Below the pieces are notes generated by a model. It was not told the origin of the DNA, searched no databases, and worked only from the letters and a program-made list of their open reading frames with translations. Shown here one piece after another: positions 29,945 through 39,900 of a DNA stretch of 64,000 nt; position 1 is the first letter of the stretch, and each line of letters begins with the position of its first letter. Position numbers and translations under genes: made by a program. Location of the stretch: positions 4,340,001 through 4,404,000 of the forward strand of contig NZ_PEBF01000001.1 of assembly GCF_002742625.1 (NCBI RefSeq), in the 5' to 3' direction. This stretch comes from Caulobacter sp. FWC2 (lineage in GTDB: Bacteria > Pseudomonadota > Alphaproteobacteria > Caulobacterales > Caulobacteraceae).

Positions 29945-30616
29945 CTATGCCTTACGTCTGCGCCTTTCCTTTACGACACAGATGACCTGAAACGCGAAAT
30001 CGGTCATCACCAGTGCATTGAAGCTACTCTGCAATGTTGAGTATGAAATCAACCCATGTATTGCAGCATGTCGATTTGGTACTGGATCCAACCGCATCGA
30101 ATCTAACGACACTGAATCTTCGGCGTTTTTGTAGAGCTGCCTCATCAGGCGCTTGGATAACTCCCATCCAACCATTCCAGGCGGAGCAACATCGCGAGGA
30201 AGAAGGTGTCCCAGCCAGGCCCTAAGTTCCCTCTGGCTTGCGAAGCTCCTTGGCGGAGCATCAGGAAATTCTATTCTTGAAACCCTTTCGATTTCAGGGA
30301 ACAGCCTGCGCGGAACAGTCCGGTAGAGACCAATCTCATGAGCTTCTAACGCCTCACGAAACGTGGCTTTCGCCTCGCTATCAACTTCGCACTTATCGAT
30401 CGACTCCTCAAAAAATCGACGGATGATTGACCAGTTCTCGCAGCAAAAGCGCGCCATAACGGCCGAAACTTCTGCTTCCGGCAGCTTTTCGATGATCCGC
30501 CATGGGGTAGAGCCATGCGGCAACCAGCCTAGCTGACTTAGCCGATGCTCTCGGTCCAGAGCACTCCACAGCCAGCTTAGAGCTTCGAAATCTGGGGCTA
30601 GTGGGTGCGGTGCCAT
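29945..30616 (-). CDS. Hypothetical protein with HEPN-like RxxxxH motif in low-GC DNA
   Basis: 223 aa, not assigned to a family. Helical throughout. The C-terminal part has VPNRHAAIHGLISYSTLQ (about residues 179-196), matching the HEPN ribonuclease signature R-[N/H/D]-x3-H as found in abortive-infection HEPN proteins (often NRHxxxHG). A basic tail (KERRRRKA) ends the protein. Base composition is clearly lower in GC and codon use is less biased than in neighbours, suggesting recent transfer. No strong Shine-Dalgarno precedes the ATG. The promoter carries an AT-rich palindrome. No partner antitoxin gene is adjacent. HEPN assignment is by motif only. Confidence 0.62.
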   Translation of the reverse strand: MAPHPLAPDFEALSWLWSALDREHRLSQLGWLPHGSTPWRIIEKLPEAEVSAVMARFCCENWSIIRRFFEESIDKCEVDSEAKATFREALEAHEIGLYRTVPRRLFPEIERVSRIEFPDAPPRSFASQRELRAWLGHLLPRDVAPPGMVGWELSKRLMRQLYKNAEDSVSLDSMRLDPVPNRHAAIHGLISYSTLQSSFNALVMTDFAFQVICVVKERRRRKA

Positions 30617-30676
30617 TTATTTCGCCGTCTGCCCTCTAGACTTCTTATCGTCGCTCACATGTTTGAAAAACGCGAA

Positions 30677-30708
30677 ATTTCTAACACGACAGATCGACGT
30701 GTTAAATT
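30677..30708. promoter_or_regulatory. Palindromic operator-like site upstream of the HEPN-like gene
   Basis: TAACACG (30682-30688) and CGTGTTA (30698-30704) form a perfect inverted repeat with a 9-base spacer, flanked by AATTT and AATT. It lies 61-92 bases before the HEPN-like start in AT-rich DNA, where a promoter would be expected. Probable binding site for a dimeric repressor. Confidence 0.5.
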
Positions 30709-30735
30709 ACCTCTCAATCGCGACCACAAGAAATC

Positions 30736-30759
30736 GGCGCGCCCCGCGAAGGGCGCGCC
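30736..30759 (-). terminator. Candidate terminator of the TonB-dependent receptor gene
   Basis: GGCGCGCC arms at 30736-30743 and 30752-30759 around an 8-base loop. On the minus strand it is followed by GATTTCTTG, a weak T-tract. It lies 38 bases after the receptor stop codon. Confidence 0.5.
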
Positions 30760-30796
30760 GCAAGTTACCCACGTGCTCGAGGGAGTTCGCTAGGAC

Positions 30797-33700
30797 CTAG
30801 AACTTCTTGCGCAGACCGACCTTGTAGGTGCGGCCCAGCGGGTCGCCGGTGAACGGGTCGTAGCCCAGGTCGAGGCGGGCGTAGGACGGGTCCTTGTCGA
30901 ACAGGTTGGTGATCGCCAGGGTCGCCGTCGTGTCCCAGGGCAGGAAGACTCGGTAGGCGAGATCCGTGAGGACCTGCTTCTTGATCGTCTTGCCTTCGCT
31001 GACCGTAACGCCCGCGCCGGTGGTGTCCTTGTAGGCGTTGGTCGCGAACGGGGCGGTGCGCTGGTCGGTGTAGGACCCGATGTAGTGGACCGACAGCCGC
31101 AGGTTATGCGGGCCCATGTTCCATTCGGCGAAGACGTCGCCCTTCCACTTGGGGATCGGCACGACCGTGGTCTGGTAGTTCAGCAGGCCCACGGCGTCGA
31201 AGGCCTTTTCGACCGTGATGCCTTCCACCACGGTGGCGCCGACCTTGTACTTCTGGATGTAGGTGGCGTTGCCGCCCAGGGTCAGGTCGCCGCCGACCAC
31301 GTCCCGGAACCGGTAGTCGGCCGAGAAGTCGAAGCCGGCGTTCTTCACCGGCGCGCCGTTGATATAGGCGGTGCGCAGGCGGGCGATGCTGGTGGTCGGG
31401 GTCCCGCAGGCGCCATTGAAGGTGAAGCGCGAAACCAGGCCCGCATAGGCCGGGTCAGCGCAGTTGTTCGCCCCGGCCGCGCCGTTCGGATAGAGCGAGG
31501 CGACCATGCCCGCCACCGGCTCGGCGACGATCGGGTTTTTGAAGTCGAAGTAGAAGTAGTCGACGCTGGCCTTGAAATCCCCGGCCTTGAACAGCGTGCC
31601 GAAGTTGTAGGTCTTGGCCTTTTCCGGCTTCAGGTTCGGGTTGCCGAAGATGTCGACGGCCCGGAACACGCCCAGTATGCCCTGCAGCGAGGTCACCGAG
31701 GTGGTGGTGGTCAGCGGATCCGGCGGACCGCGGAAGGTCGAGCCGGCCGAGGCGCGGAACGCCAGCCACGGCAGGGCCTGCCAGCGCAGCGAGGCCTTGG
31801 GGTTGAAGGTCGAGCCGATGCCGTTGCCGTACTTCTCGTAGCGGGCCGCCAGTTGGGCCTGGAAGTCCTCGGTGATCGGGATCGACAGCTCGCCGAAGCC
31901 GGCCATCACGTCGCTCTGGTTATCGGCCTCGTTGCCGACGCCCAGGAACATGAACGGGCCGTTGCGGGCCGAGCCGGTGCAGGTGGTCACCCCGAAGTCG
32001 GGGGTGTTCACGCACGGATTGATCGCGGCGTTGCTGATGTCGTTGTAGTCGGCCTTGAAGTAGGTGCGGCGATACTGGACGCCGGCCGCCCAAGCCACGT
32101 CGCCGCCCGACAGGGTGATGTTGGTCTTGCCGTTCAGCACCGCCTCGCCGACGAACAGGCGCGAGGACTGCTTGGTCGACAGCTTCTTGAAGAACCAGTC
32201 GACCAGGTCCTTGTTGTTCTGCAGCGTGGCGTTGTAGCCCGGATTGGCCGTGCCGGTGATGACGTTGGACGGGATCGCGCTGGAGAAGGGGTTGTAATAC
32301 ATGCAGCCGCCGACGCCCGGCGTGCCCTGGATGCCGGGCGTGCTGGGGCTGGTGTCGCACAGCGGACCGCCAAGGCCTTGCAGGGCCAGGGCGAAGCGGT
32401 TGACCAGGGTGTCATAGCCAGTGCGGATGCCGACTTCCTGCGAGTAGGTCAGGGCGATGTCCCAGCCGATGCCGTTCTCGAACTCACCCGACAGGTCGCC
32501 CGAAACGCGGAAGGCGTCGAACGACCGCGCGCCGATCGAGGGGCCGTAGCCGAACTTCGGATTGCCGCCGATACCGAACGGCCGGTTGGCCACGTCCAGC
32601 GCCCCGCCGGCGAAGATGGCGCCCGGAACGGTGGTGACCGCCCCCGTCGCCAGGCTGTTCAGCTGCACCGTCGGATTGGCGGCGATGAAGGCCGCCAGCC
32701 CCGGATTGGTGGCGGGCACGAAATAGCGGCCGGCCAGGGCCGCGATCGGCGCCACTTCAGCGGTCGGCACGGCCAGGGCGGCGTAGGACGGCGAGGTGTT
32801 CCACTCGGGCACGTCGGTGTGGGAATACAGCACCTCGGCGTGGAACTTGGTCTTGGCCGACAGGTCGGTATTGACCTCGGCATAGGCCTGAACCGCGTTG
32901 GACTTCTCCACGACGTTGTCGAACGGCGTGTAGTGCCAGTAGCAGACCGGCGTCAGACCGCTGAAGCCCGCGAAGCCGCCCAGGCCCGAGCAGCCCGGGT
33001 CACGCATCGCGTTGGTGCTGCTAGCCAGGGGGATGAAGGTCGAGGGATTGCCCGCCGCCGACCAGCCCGCCTCGGGGTTGCTGAGGTAGGACCGGTTGGC
33101 CCAGTCGCGGTCGGCGACCGACAGCTTGGACCGGTGCTGCCAGCCCACGCTGGCCAGGACGTTGCCATTGTCCCAGGTCTGGCCCCAGGTCAGGCTGCCG
33201 CCGTAGTCGCCCTTCGAGCCGCTGATGTGGCGGTAGTCGGCGGCCGCTTCCAGGCCGTTGAAGTTCTTCTTGGTGATGAAGTTGACGACACCGGCGATGG
33301 CGTCGGAGCCGTAGGTCGCCGCGGCGCCGTCCTTCAGCACTTCCAGGCGGCCGATGGCGGCGGCGGGAATGATGTTGGTGTCGACGATGCCCGCCCCGGC
33401 CTGGCCGAACGGGTTGATCGCCAGGCGGCGGCCGTTCAGCAGCACCAGGGTGCGCTGCGAGCCCAGGCCGCGCAGGTTGACCGAACCCGAGCCCTCCGAG
33501 CCCTGGGCCCGGCTGTCGAACTGGTTGGTGTCGCCCAGCACGCCGTTCGAGATCGACAGGGCCTTCAGCAGCTCGACCGTCGAGGGCGAGCCGCGCTTCT
33601 GGAGCTCCTCGGCGCTCACGACGTCGACCGGCAGGGCGGCGTCCTCGGGCGTTCCCCGGATGAACGAGCCGGTGACGACGACTTCCTCGACCTCGGTCGG

Positions 33701-33808
33701 CGCGTCGTTGGGTTTCTGCTGGGCCGCCGCCGCGCCCGCCATGCCGCCGGATAGGGCGATGGCCAGCGCGAGGCAGGAGCCCCCGCGCAGGAAGCTGGTT
33801 CGTCTCAT
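30797..33808 (-). CDS. TonB-dependent outer-membrane receptor
   Basis: 1003 aa from ATG 33808, preceded by GAGGGAGGG. Signal peptide about residues 1-33 (LALAIALSGGMAGAAAAQ). A TonB-box-like EVEEVVVTGSF (about 41-51) is followed by the plug domain (VDVVSAEELQKRGSPSTVEL, LRGLGSQRTLVLLNGRR). A long beta barrel ends with an aromatic C-terminus (YKVGLRKKF). It is of the large Caulobacter/Xanthomonas type often used for oligosaccharide uptake, but no CAZyme or transporter is adjacent, so the substrate is open. TonB-ExbBD energise uptake. It is transcribed divergently from the efflux operon. Confidence 0.94.
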   Translation of the reverse strand: MRRTSFLRGGSCLALAIALSGGMAGAAAAQQKPNDAPTEVEEVVVTGSFIRGTPEDAALPVDVVSAEELQKRGSPSTVELLKALSISNGVLGDTNQFDSRAQGSEGSGSVNLRGLGSQRTLVLLNGRRLAINPFGQAGAGIVDTNIIPAAAIGRLEVLKDGAAATYGSDAIAGVVNFITKKNFNGLEAAADYRHISGSKGDYGGSLTWGQTWDNGNVLASVGWQHRSKLSVADRDWANRSYLSNPEAGWSAAGNPSTFIPLASSTNAMRDPGCSGLGGFAGFSGLTPVCYWHYTPFDNVVEKSNAVQAYAEVNTDLSAKTKFHAEVLYSHTDVPEWNTSPSYAALAVPTAEVAPIAALAGRYFVPATNPGLAAFIAANPTVQLNSLATGAVTTVPGAIFAGGALDVANRPFGIGGNPKFGYGPSIGARSFDAFRVSGDLSGEFENGIGWDIALTYSQEVGIRTGYDTLVNRFALALQGLGGPLCDTSPSTPGIQGTPGVGGCMYYNPFSSAIPSNVITGTANPGYNATLQNNKDLVDWFFKKLSTKQSSRLFVGEAVLNGKTNITLSGGDVAWAAGVQYRRTYFKADYNDISNAAINPCVNTPDFGVTTCTGSARNGPFMFLGVGNEADNQSDVMAGFGELSIPITEDFQAQLAARYEKYGNGIGSTFNPKASLRWQALPWLAFRASAGSTFRGPPDPLTTTTSVTSLQGILGVFRAVDIFGNPNLKPEKAKTYNFGTLFKAGDFKASVDYFYFDFKNPIVAEPVAGMVASLYPNGAAGANNCADPAYAGLVSRFTFNGACGTPTTSIARLRTAYINGAPVKNAGFDFSADYRFRDVVGGDLTLGGNATYIQKYKVGATVVEGITVEKAFDAVGLLNYQTTVVPIPKWKGDVFAEWNMGPHNLRLSVHYIGSYTDQRTAPFATNAYKDTTGAGVTVSEGKTIKKQVLTDLAYRVFLPWDTTATLAITNLFDKDPSYARLDLGYDPFTGDPLGRTYKVGLRKKF

Positions 33809-34337
33809 GGTTTCCCTCCCTCGATTGTTCTTTGATGGGCCGACCGTCTGCGCGGAGCCCTGGTGGGTAGTGGGGTCGTTTAGCTGGGCGGTTGTCTCCC
33901 GAGGTCGGCGCACGCGACCGCACGCACGCCAAGGCTGGCGCGCCGCGAAGAGCGTTCTTTTTCGAAACTTGGCGATGCGCCTTCTGGAGCCGACAAGCCT
34001 TGGTTCCCCCGGGGCCGGACGCTTGAAAAGCCACGCGTACTGCGCCGATTGGGTAACCGACGCGAATGCCGACGAATGAGGTCGAACACCTGTTTCAAGG
34101 ATGCGGTATGTTTTTGCCTCGCGTCAACCGCCCTTCTCGAAGGACATACTTGGCGCGTCGAGACGCCGCACCGGCTATGGGTATGGGCGCGCAAGCGCGT
34201 GATGAAGCGTGCGTCGCAACATAAGCTTCGCTAAACTGTTTGCGTGGGGGTTTCCCATCGGCGCCGGGGCGCCTAAGTGGGAAACCATTGGTCGCCAAGT
34301 CCCGCCCGCGAGGCGAGAACAACCGGGTTCGAACTCT
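33809..34337. promoter_or_regulatory. Divergent intergenic region between TonB receptor and RND efflux operon
   Basis: 529 bp with no credible gene. Near the efflux side GGTTTCCCA (34249-34257) and TGGGAAACC (34278-34286) form an inverted repeat enclosing a smaller GGCGCC/GGCGCC element, a possible operator or leader hairpin. GCTAAAC at 34229-34235 resembles a -10 box. No regulator gene lies next to the operon. Confidence 0.5.
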
Positions 34338-35828
34338 ATGCGTTTCGCCAAGACCGGCGCTTCCGGGCGTCCAGGCCGGCCTTTCATTCTGCTCGCCTCG
34401 ACGGCCGCGCTGGTCGGCGCGGGTCTGTCGGCCTGCACCACGCCCGCGCGTCAGGTCGACGTGAAGCTGCCGTCCGCCTTCGAAGCGCCGGCCGGATCGC
34501 CGCTGGCGTCGCAGGCCCTGGATCAATGGTGGACCGCCTTCAACGATCCGGTCTTGAACGATCTGATCACGACCGCCCTGGCCCAGGCTCCCGACGCCCG
34601 CCTCGCCGCCGCTCGCCTGGAAGAGGCCCGCGCCGTCCGTCAGGGCCAGATCCGCCAGATCTACATCCCGCAGACGCCGCTGACCGGCTCGGCCAAGCGC
34701 ACCGACACCAACATCATCGACCAGAGCGGCGCCGGCGGCTTCACCCAGGGCGGGATCAGCAAGACCTATTCGGCCGATTTCGACGTCTCGTGGGAGCTGG
34801 ACCTGATCGGCCGTCGCGGCGCCGCCCGCCGCGTGGTCGACAACGACCTGGCCGCCGCCCGCTTCGCCTACGAAGGCTCGCGCGCCGCCCTCGCCGCCAA
34901 TGTCGCCCAAAGCTATTTCGAGGCGCGCGGCTACGCCGTGCAGCTGGAAGACGCCCGCCAGAACGCCCGCATCGCCGAGAGCCTCTACAAGGTCTCGGAC
35001 GAACGGGGCCGCCGAGGCCTGTCCGCCACCTCGGAAGGCGACCGCACCGCCGCCGACCTCGCCCAGGCCCAGGCCCAGGCGGCCGCCCTGGAGGCCCAAC
35101 TGCAGGCCTCGCGCCGCAGCCTGCTGATCCTGGTCGGCAAGGGCGTCGATCCGCTCGCCAGCCTGCCGGTCGAGCCGATCCTGGCCAAGGCCCCGCCGGT
35201 CCCGGCCGCCGCCCCGGCCGAACTGCTGGCCCGCCGCCCCGACATCCGCGAAGCCGCCGCCCGCCTGGCCTCGGCCTCGGGCAATCTGAACATCAGCGAG
35301 CTGGCCCTGTTCCCGACCCTGACCCTGACGCCCAGCCTCGGGATCTCCAAGTCGATCAATCCCAGCTTCCTGCAGACCGGCTCGGCCGTCTCGACCACCA
35401 GTTCGGCCTGGACCCTGGGGGCGAACCTGTCGATCCCGGTGCTGAACATCCCCAAGCTGATGTCCGACATCAAGGTCAGCGGCGCCCAGGTGGAACAGGC
35501 CGCCGTGACCTACGAACAGACCGTGCAGAGGGCCTTTGGCGAGACCGAAAGCGCCCTGGTGCAGCAGGAGGCCGACGAGCGCCGCGTGACCCTGCTGGCC
35601 GCCGGCGAGCGCCGCGCCGCCGTGGCCTATGAGGCCAGTCGCAAGGGCTACGCCATGGGCCTGACCGACCTGACCACGGCCTTGCAGGCCGAGCAGTCCT
35701 GGCGCGGGGCCCGCACGGCCCTGACCGGGGCCCAGACCCAGGCGCTGCAACGCGCCGTTCAGACCTACAAGGCGCTCGGCGGCGGCTGGTCGCCGCAAGC
35801 CGTTCCCAATAAGCCCTCCGCGCAATGA
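34338..35828 (+). CDS. NodT-family RND efflux outer-membrane lipoprotein
   Basis: 496 aa from ATG 34338. An upstream in-frame extension to 34209 is not protein-like. The lipobox LSAC with Cys33 (GAGLSACTTPA) gives an N-terminally lipidated outer-membrane factor. The TolC-type fold is an internal duplication of long coiled-coil helices (e.g. LEEARAVRQGQIRQIYIPQT; ETESALVQQEADERRVTL) with PDIREAAARLASASGNLNIS between the halves. It forms the trimeric exit duct for the adaptor and pump encoded next. The stop overlaps the adaptor start (ATGA), so translation is coupled. Confidence 0.93.
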   Translation: MRFAKTGASGRPGRPFILLASTAALVGAGLSACTTPARQVDVKLPSAFEAPAGSPLASQALDQWWTAFNDPVLNDLITTALAQAPDARLAAARLEEARAVRQGQIRQIYIPQTPLTGSAKRTDTNIIDQSGAGGFTQGGISKTYSADFDVSWELDLIGRRGAARRVVDNDLAAARFAYEGSRAALAANVAQSYFEARGYAVQLEDARQNARIAESLYKVSDERGRRGLSATSEGDRTAADLAQAQAQAAALEAQLQASRRSLLILVGKGVDPLASLPVEPILAKAPPVPAAAPAELLARRPDIREAAARLASASGNLNISELALFPTLTLTPSLGISKSINPSFLQTGSAVSTTSSAWTLGANLSIPVLNIPKLMSDIKVSGAQVEQAAVTYEQTVQRAFGETESALVQQEADERRVTLLAAGERRAAVAYEASRKGYAMGLTDLTTALQAEQSWRGARTALTGAQTQALQRAVQTYKALGGGWSPQAVPNKPSAQ

Positions 35829-36910
35829 GACCCACCCCGATGACGACCCGTCACCTGATCGCCACCGCCCTGGTCTGCAGCGCCGTGGCCCTCACCGCCT
35901 GTGGCGGCAAGAAGGACAAGGAAGCCCCCGCAAAGACCGCCGCCGCCGCCTCCTCCTCCGCCCAGGCCCGCACGGTCAGCATCGGCAGCGTCGAGACCCG
36001 GCCGCTGGGCGGCGGGGTCGAGGCCTCGGGCCTGCTGGTCTCGCGCGAGGAAGCCGCCGTCGGCTCGGAGCTGACCGGCTACCGCGTCGCGCGGCTCTAT
36101 GCCGACGAGGGCGACTGGGTCCGCGCCGGCCAGCCCCTGGTTCAGCTGGACGACACCCTGCTGCGGGCCCAGGTCGAGCAGCAGGCGGCCGTCACCGCCC
36201 AGTCCCAGGCCGAGGCCAAGCGCGTCGACGGCCTCGACGGCCAAGGCATCCTGTCCCAGGAGCAGATCGAGACCCGCCGCTATCAGGCCAAGGCGCAAGA
36301 GGCGGCGCTGAAGGAGCTGCGCACCCGCGCCGCGCGCATGACCATCACCTCGCCGGTCAGCGGCCGGGTGCTGTCGCGCGGCGTGCAGCCGGGCCAGATC
36401 GCCGGCGGCGGCGCGACGCCGTGGTTCACCATCGCTCGCGACGGCCTGGTCGAGCTGGACGCCGAGGTCAACGAGGCCGACCTGGCCGGCATCCGCGAAG
36501 GCCAGGCGGCTCAAGTGTCCCTGCCCGGCGGCCAGTCGATCTCGGGCGTGGTGCGCCTGATCAGCCCGCGCGTCGATAGCGGCAGCCGCCTGGGCAAGGT
36601 GCGCGTGCGCCTTCCCGTGCGTCCGGACCTGCGTCCCGGCGGCTTCGGTCGCGCCACCTTCGGGGCCTCGGGCGCGGCGGTCACCGCCATCCCGGAATCG
36701 GCCATCCGCTATGAGGCCGACGGCCTGTTCGTGATGACGGTCGACAGCAACAATCGCGCCCACATGGTCGGCGTGAAGGTCGGCCGAAAGGGCGGCGGCT
36801 GGGCTCAGCTGGTCCAGGGTCCGCCGGCCGGAACCCGCGTCGTCCTGGGCGGCGCGTCCTTCGTGACCGACGGCGACGTGGTGCGCCCGAATCCGCAGGC
36901 CGCCCGCTGA
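35825..36910 (+). CDS. RND efflux periplasmic adaptor (membrane fusion protein)
   Basis: 361 aa. Lipobox LTAC with Cys26 (AVALTACGGKKDKE), so it is anchored in the inner membrane by lipid. Barrel-sandwich/lipoyl halves flank a short alpha hairpin (VEQQAAVTAQSQAEAKRVDG; LSQEQIETRRYQAKAQEAAL). A beta barrel and membrane-proximal domain follow (GRVLSRGVQPGQIAGGGATP). It bridges the RND pump and the NodT duct. It overlaps both neighbours by a few bases, forming a tight operon. Confidence 0.94.
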   Translation: MRPTPMTTRHLIATALVCSAVALTACGGKKDKEAPAKTAAAASSSAQARTVSIGSVETRPLGGGVEASGLLVSREEAAVGSELTGYRVARLYADEGDWVRAGQPLVQLDDTLLRAQVEQQAAVTAQSQAEAKRVDGLDGQGILSQEQIETRRYQAKAQEAALKELRTRAARMTITSPVSGRVLSRGVQPGQIAGGGATPWFTIARDGLVELDAEVNEADLAGIREGQAAQVSLPGGQSISGVVRLISPRVDSGSRLGKVRVRLPVRPDLRPGGFGRATFGASGAAVTAIPESAIRYEADGLFVMTVDSNNRAHMVGVKVGRKGGGWAQLVQGPPAGTRVVLGGASFVTDGDVVRPNPQAAR

Positions 36911-39900
36911 TGGCTAGCCAGCAGAAGCCTCCGGAGCACAAGACCGGCGAGCTGCGGATCTCCGCCTGGGCGATCCGCAACCCGATCCCGGTGGCGGTGG
37001 TGTTCATCGCCCTGATGATCGCCGGCATCGGCTGCTATCTGGGCCTGCCGATCAAGCAGTTCCCGAACGTCGAGTTCCCGGCCGTGACCGTGACGGTGAC
37101 CCAGAGCGGCGCCGCGCCCGGGGAGATGGAGACCCAGGTCACCCGCCCCATCGAGGACGCGGTGGCCAGCATCTCCAACGTCAAGACCATCCGCTCGTCG
37201 GTGGTGCAGGGCGCCTCGACCACGACGATCGAGTTCAACCTCGGCGAGGACCTGCAGAAGGTCACCGACGAGGTGCGTTCCAAGGTCGACCAGACCCGCT
37301 CGCTGCTGCCGCGCGAGGTGGACGAACCGATCGTCCAGCGGCTGGAGATCACCAGCGCCCCGATCATCACCTACGCCGTCTCGGCCCCGAACATGAGCGC
37401 GACCGAGCTGTCGTGGTTCATCGACGACACCGTCACCCGCGCCCTGCAGGGCGAAAAAGGCGTGGCCCAGGTTGCCCGCGTCGGCGGCGTCGATCGCGAG
37501 ATCAATGTCATCCTCGATCCCGACCGCATGGCCTCGTTCGGGATCACCGCGCCGCAGCTGAACCAGGCCCTGGCCAGCTTCAGCGTCGACGCCCCCGGCG
37601 GTCGCGCCAATGTCGGCGGTCGCGAGCAGACCCTGCGGGTGCTGGGCGCGGCGACCACGGTCGAGCAACTGCGCCAGATCACCATCCCGATCGCCGGCGG
37701 CCGCTATGTGAAGCTGACCGACGTCGCCCAGGTCGGCCAGGGCGCCGAAGAGCAGCGCGGCTTCGCCCGCCTGGACGGCCGCCCCGTCGTCGCCTTCCAG
37801 GTGATGAAGACCCGCGACAGCAGCGACGTCGCCGTCGAGGACAACGTCAAGAAGGCCATCGACGCCCTCGCGACGAAGCAGGCCGGCGTGTCGTTCGTGA
37901 AGATCTTCTCGACCGTCGACGAGACCCGCGCCAGCTTCGCGGCCACCGAGCACACCCTGCTGGAAGGCATGCTGCTGGCCTCGCTGGTGGTGTTCCTGTT
38001 CCTGCGCGAGTGGCGCGCCACCCTAATCACCGCCATCGCCATGCCGGTGTCGCTGGTGCCCACCTTCGCCTTCATGGCGATCATGGGCTTCTCGCTGAAT
38101 GTCGTGACCCTGCTGGCCCTGACCCTGGTCATCGGCATCCTGGTCGACGACGCCGTGGTCGAGATCGAGAACATCGAAAAACGCGTGGCGCGCGGACAAC
38201 GTCCGTTCCAGGCCGCCATCGAGGGCGCCGACGCCATCGGCCTGGCGGTCGTGGCCACCACCTTCACCATCGTCGCGGTGTTCGTGCCGGTGTCCTACAT
38301 GCCCGGCACGCCCGGCCAGTTTTTCAAGGAGTTCGGCCTGACGGTGGCCGTGGCCGTGCTGTTCTCGCTGGTCGTGGCCCGCCTGCTGACGCCGCTGCTG
38401 GCCGCCTATTTCCTCAAGCCCGCCAAGAACCCGCACCCGCGCAAGGAGTTCAGCGGCTTCTATCGCCGCGTACTGGACTGGTCGCTGGACCACCGGATCC
38501 TGGCCTGCGTCATCGGCGGCCTGATCTTCATCGGCTCGATCATGCTGGCTGGCCTGTTGCCCACGGCCTTCCAGCCGGCCGCCAACAACAACTACTATTA
38601 TCTCAAGGTCCAGGGTCCGCCCGGCGCGACCGTCGCCGACATGGAGCGCACGGTGCAGTCGGTGACGACCCTGTTCCGCAAGCGCCCGGAAGTGGCCCAC
38701 GTCTTCGCCCAGGTCGGTTCGAACATCGGCAGCGGCTGGGGCGGCCAGAGCGGCGCCGACATCCGCGACGCCACCATCACCATCGTGCTGAACGGCGATC
38801 GCGAGCAGACGGTCACCGAGATCAAGCAGGCGGTGCGGAGCAGCCTGCACGACATCCCCGACGCCCGCGTCAACCTGCTGGGCGACTGGGGCACGTCCGA
38901 GGTCCAGACCATCCTGATCGCCGAGGACGGCCCGCTGCTGGAACGCACCGCAGCCCAGATCGAGAAGGAGATGCAGAAGCTCTCCACGGTCGCCGATCCG
39001 CGTCCCTCCTCGCCGCCCAGCGGTCCTGAGATCCTGATCCGGCCCAAGGCCGACGAGGCCGCGCGCCTCGGGGTGAACTCGGCCGACATCGCCGCCATCG
39101 CCCGCGTGGCCACGGTCGGCGACATCGACGCCAATGTCGCCAAGATGACCCAGGGCGAACGGCGGATCCCGATCCGCGTGCGCCTGCCGGCCGACAGCCG
39201 CCGCGACCTCGACGCCCTGGGCGCCCTGCGCGTGCCGACCGCCAACGGCGGCACGACGCGGCTCGACACCGTGGCCGACCTGTCGTTCCAGGCCGGTCCC
39301 GCCAAGATCGACCGCTTCGCCCGCAAGCGGCAGGTGACCATCGAGGCCGACCTGAACAATGGCGCCCAGCTGGGCCAGGCCATGACGGACGTCGCCAAGC
39401 TGCCGACCATGGCGAAGCTGCCCGACGGCGTAGGCCCCGCCTCTGCCGGTGACCAGGAAGCGTTCGTCGAGCTGTTCACCGGCTTCGCGGTGGCGCTGCT
39501 GTCGGCGGTGGGCCTGGTGTTCGGCGTGCTGATCCTGCTGTTCCGCAGCTTCTTCAAGCCGATCACCATCCTGTCGGCCCTGCCCCTGGCGATCGGCGGC
39601 GCGTTCTTCGCCCTGCTGATCACCGGCCAGTCGCTGTCGATGCCGTCGCTGATCGGCTTCCTGATGCTGATGGGCCTGGCGGCCAAGAACTCGATCCTGC
39701 TGGTCGAGTACGCCATCGAGCAGGAGCGCGACGGCATGACCCAGCGCGAGGCCATTCTCGACGCCTGTCACGAGCGCGCGCGCCCGATCGTCATGACCAC
39801 CCTGGCCATGATGGCCGGCATGTTGCCGACCGCCATGGGCATCGGCACCGGCTCGGAATTCCGCCAGCCCATGGCCGTGGCTGTGATCGGCGGCCTGATC

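Noticed and set aside
31085-33754. 889-codon frame opposite the TonB-dependent receptor
   Set aside because: Antisense shadow with Gly/Ala/Arg/Val-rich composition and no signal or domain.
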